Shown piece after piece: positions 62,848 to 64,000 of a DNA stretch of 64,000 nucleotides; positions within the stretch are counted from its first letter, which is position 1; each line of letters begins with the position of its first letter. This DNA is from Sphingomonas sp. R-74633 (GTDB lineage Bacteria > Pseudomonadota > Alphaproteobacteria > Sphingomonadales > Sphingomonadaceae): positions 186,001 through 250,000 of the forward strand of contig NZ_JACCFG010000006.1 of NCBI RefSeq assembly GCF_013416555.1, given 5' to 3'. The notes beneath the pieces are model-generated. The model was given only the letters and a program-made list of their open reading frames with translations, was not told the DNA's origin and ran no database searches. Made by a program: the position numbers and the translations under genes.

Positions 62848-63459
62848 TCAGGCCGGGCCGTCGTCCAGCGGCGTGCCGCCGCGCCGGGCAAGATCGGCGA
62901 GCAGCGTCTCGATCGCCCAGCTGCAGGCGGCGGCGGCCTCGGCACCGTCCATGTCCCACTGGTCGCGCATCTCGCGCCAGGCGAAGCCGCTGCCGAGCAG
63001 CTGGATCGCGGCGATGGCGCGGGTGCGGTCGGGCTCGGCGAGCGCCGTGACCTGGGGGGCGAGCATCGCGCGGAAGGCGGCGACGCGCTCGTCCTTCATC
63101 ACGTTGCGGATGGCGCGGCCCTCGGCGCTGGCCATCACCACGGTCATCGCATCGGCCTTGTCGTCGAAATTGGCGAAGCGGGCAGGTAGGCCGCCGACGA
63201 AATCGTCGAGTGTCTTCGGGATGCCGCCGGCCGGGCCGACGCGCGCCCAGGCGGCGGCGCGCAGCGCGGCCTGGTCCGGATAATAGCGATAGACGGTGCG
63301 GCGCGAGACGCCGGCGCGGGTGGCGACCTGGTCATGGTTGAGGTGATCGCCCTCGGCCATCAGCGCCAGGATCGCATCGGCGATCTTCGCGCGGGTATGG
63401 GCATTGTCGGGGCCTTCGGGCCTGGCGGGGTCGGCGAGGAGGAAATTCCGTTTGGGCAT
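62848..63459 (-). CDS. TetR-family transcriptional regulator
   Basis: A 203-residue regulator. The N-terminal HTH is HTRAKIADAILALMAEGDHL with DQVATRAGVSRRTVYRYYPD, the TetR signature. The ligand domain is C-terminal and contains AAWARVGPAGGIPKTLDDFV and LLGSGFAWREMRDQWDMDGA. GGGGGAGT precedes the ATG at 63459. Two dyads in the divergent promoter are its likely sites and the next gene its likely target. Confidence 0.92.
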   Translation of the reverse strand: MPKRNFLLADPARPEGPDNAHTRAKIADAILALMAEGDHLNHDQVATRAGVSRRTVYRYYPDQAALRAAAWARVGPAGGIPKTLDDFVGGLPARFANFDDKADAMTVVMASAEGRAIRNVMKDERVAAFRAMLAPQVTALAEPDRTRAIAAIQLLGSGFAWREMRDQWDMDGAEAAAACSWAIETLLADLARRGGTPLDDGPA

Positions 63460-63477
63460 GACTCCCCCAATAAACGT

Positions 63478-63492
63478 GACACAAAAAGTGTC
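63478..63492. promoter_or_regulatory. Candidate TetR operator, first
   Basis: GACAC-AAAAA-GTGTC, a perfect five-base dyad, lies 19 bases upstream of the tetR start. The second copy is at 63503-63519. Confidence 0.6.
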
Positions 63493-63502
63493 AAATCAGC
63501 AT

Positions 63503-63519
63503 TGACACATAATGTGCCA
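63503..63519. promoter_or_regulatory. Candidate TetR operator, second
   Basis: TGACACATAATGTGCCA, a near-perfect dyad sharing GACAC/GTGNC half-sites with the first site 25 bases away. It would lie in the divergent promoter for the VOC-like gene. Confidence 0.6.
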
Positions 63520-63564
63520 TGCGTATTAGCAGGGCAACACGCAAGAGTTCAGGGAGTGTGCAGA

Positions 63565-64000
63565 TGTTGTTCCATGTTTCGATCGACGCGGACGATCCGC
63601 GCCACGTCGCAGAGGTGATTGCCGAGCTGTGGGGCGGGGTGGCCTTGCCCTTCCCGCCGGTGATCGCGGGGAGCTGGATGGCGATGGCGGGCGACGAGCG
63701 CCGCACCACGGTGGAAGTCTATCCGCGCGGCACCGAACTGGTCGAGGCTGAGGGCGATGCCGATGCGTTCGGGATGATCGGCTTCAATGGCGCGCGCTCG
63801 GCGACGCATCTGGCGATCGCGAGCAATCTGGGCGTTGAAGAAGTGCTCGCGCTGGCGAAGCGCGAGGGCTGGCCAGTCAAGTATCGCAAGCGCGGCGGCG
63901 TGTTCGGGGTGCTCGAACTGTGGATCGAGGGCACGCGGATGATCGAGGTGCTGACGCCGGAGATGCAGGCGGAATACCGGGCCGGGCTGACGGTGGAGAA
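63565..64000 (+). CDS. VOC-like (glyoxalase-fold) protein, partial
   Basis: The gene runs off the window, so only the first 145 residues are visible. It starts MLFHVSIDADDPRHVAEVIA, with GGGAG eight bases before the ATG. The N-terminal FHVSI, the middle THLAIASNLGVEEVLAL and the late block LELWIEGTRMIEVLTP resemble the metal-side strands of the VOC/glyoxalase fold (His, His, Glu). It is probably controlled by the divergent TetR gene. Confidence 0.7.

Overview
The window is chromosomal DNA of a high-GC alphaproteobacterium, most likely a Sphingomonas-type member of the Sphingomonadaceae. The support is the family resemblance of several genes (a mannonate dehydratase close to the Novosphingobium enzyme, an alphaproteobacterial Tad/Cpa pilus cluster, an OhrR/Ohr pair, a split glycine decarboxylase), many GTG and TTG starts, and dispersed paired palindromes of the CCCGGC-GAAA-GCCGGG type. 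I see no prophage, insertion sequence, CRISPR array, rRNA or tRNA gene. Only one gene, at 53271-53666, looks compositionally foreign.

Layout. 1-1836: end of pyruvate phosphate dikinase and a coupled chorismate-lyase-like protein. 1885-10242 (minus strand): a Tad/Flp pilus assembly run, cpaA-cpaB-cpaC-cpaD-cpaE-tadB-tadC, ending in two paralogous membrane/coiled-coil genes; the motor ATPase cpaF and the Flp pilin are absent. 10292-13421: an alpha/beta hydrolase coupled to a D-arginine-dehydrogenase-like flavoprotein, then small proteins including a 57-residue YegP-like one. 13774-25098: a uronate-polysaccharide utilisation locus (mannonate dehydratase, FadR-type GntR regulator, an unrecognised secreted enzyme, a TonB-dependent receptor, an alginate/glucuronan-lyase-like protein, a DUF4861 protein and a GH105 hydrolase). 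Four copies of the dyad TTGG-CCT(G/T)A-CCA(A/C) sit before its transcription units and are probably the GntR operator. 25217-29878: thioesterase, a TPR protein fused to a PRMT-like methyltransferase, rnhA, thrB, ispH.

30697-35796: tandem glycine riboswitch followed by gcvT-gcvH-lipoprotein-gcvPA-gcvPB. 35914-43509: an MpaB-type oxygenase, small membrane proteins, a DUF938 methyltransferase, an EamA transporter, then an archaeal/eukaryal-type proS coupled to a 2-oxoglutarate oxygenase and a Tat-exported pectinesterase. 43625-49738: PilZ protein, glpD, rnr, two small proteins and a saccharopine-dehydrogenase-like reductase. 50032-51031: divergent ohrR/ohr with two identical palindromes between them. 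51214-58589: orphan sensor kinase, an atypical small gene, an ABC exporter, a PHA depolymerase and a serine hydrolase. 58600-64000: small proteins, a glucokinase-like protein with changed key residues, thiolase, MaoC hydratase, and a TetR gene divergent from a VOC-like gene that runs off the end.

The most interesting parts are the GntR-dyad uronan regulon with its unrecognised enzyme, the bacterial TPR-PRMT fusion, the Tad cluster without its ATPase and with a paralogous coiled-coil pair, and the coupled proS-oxygenase pair. All assignments come from reading the sequence and recalling family features; no database search was run.
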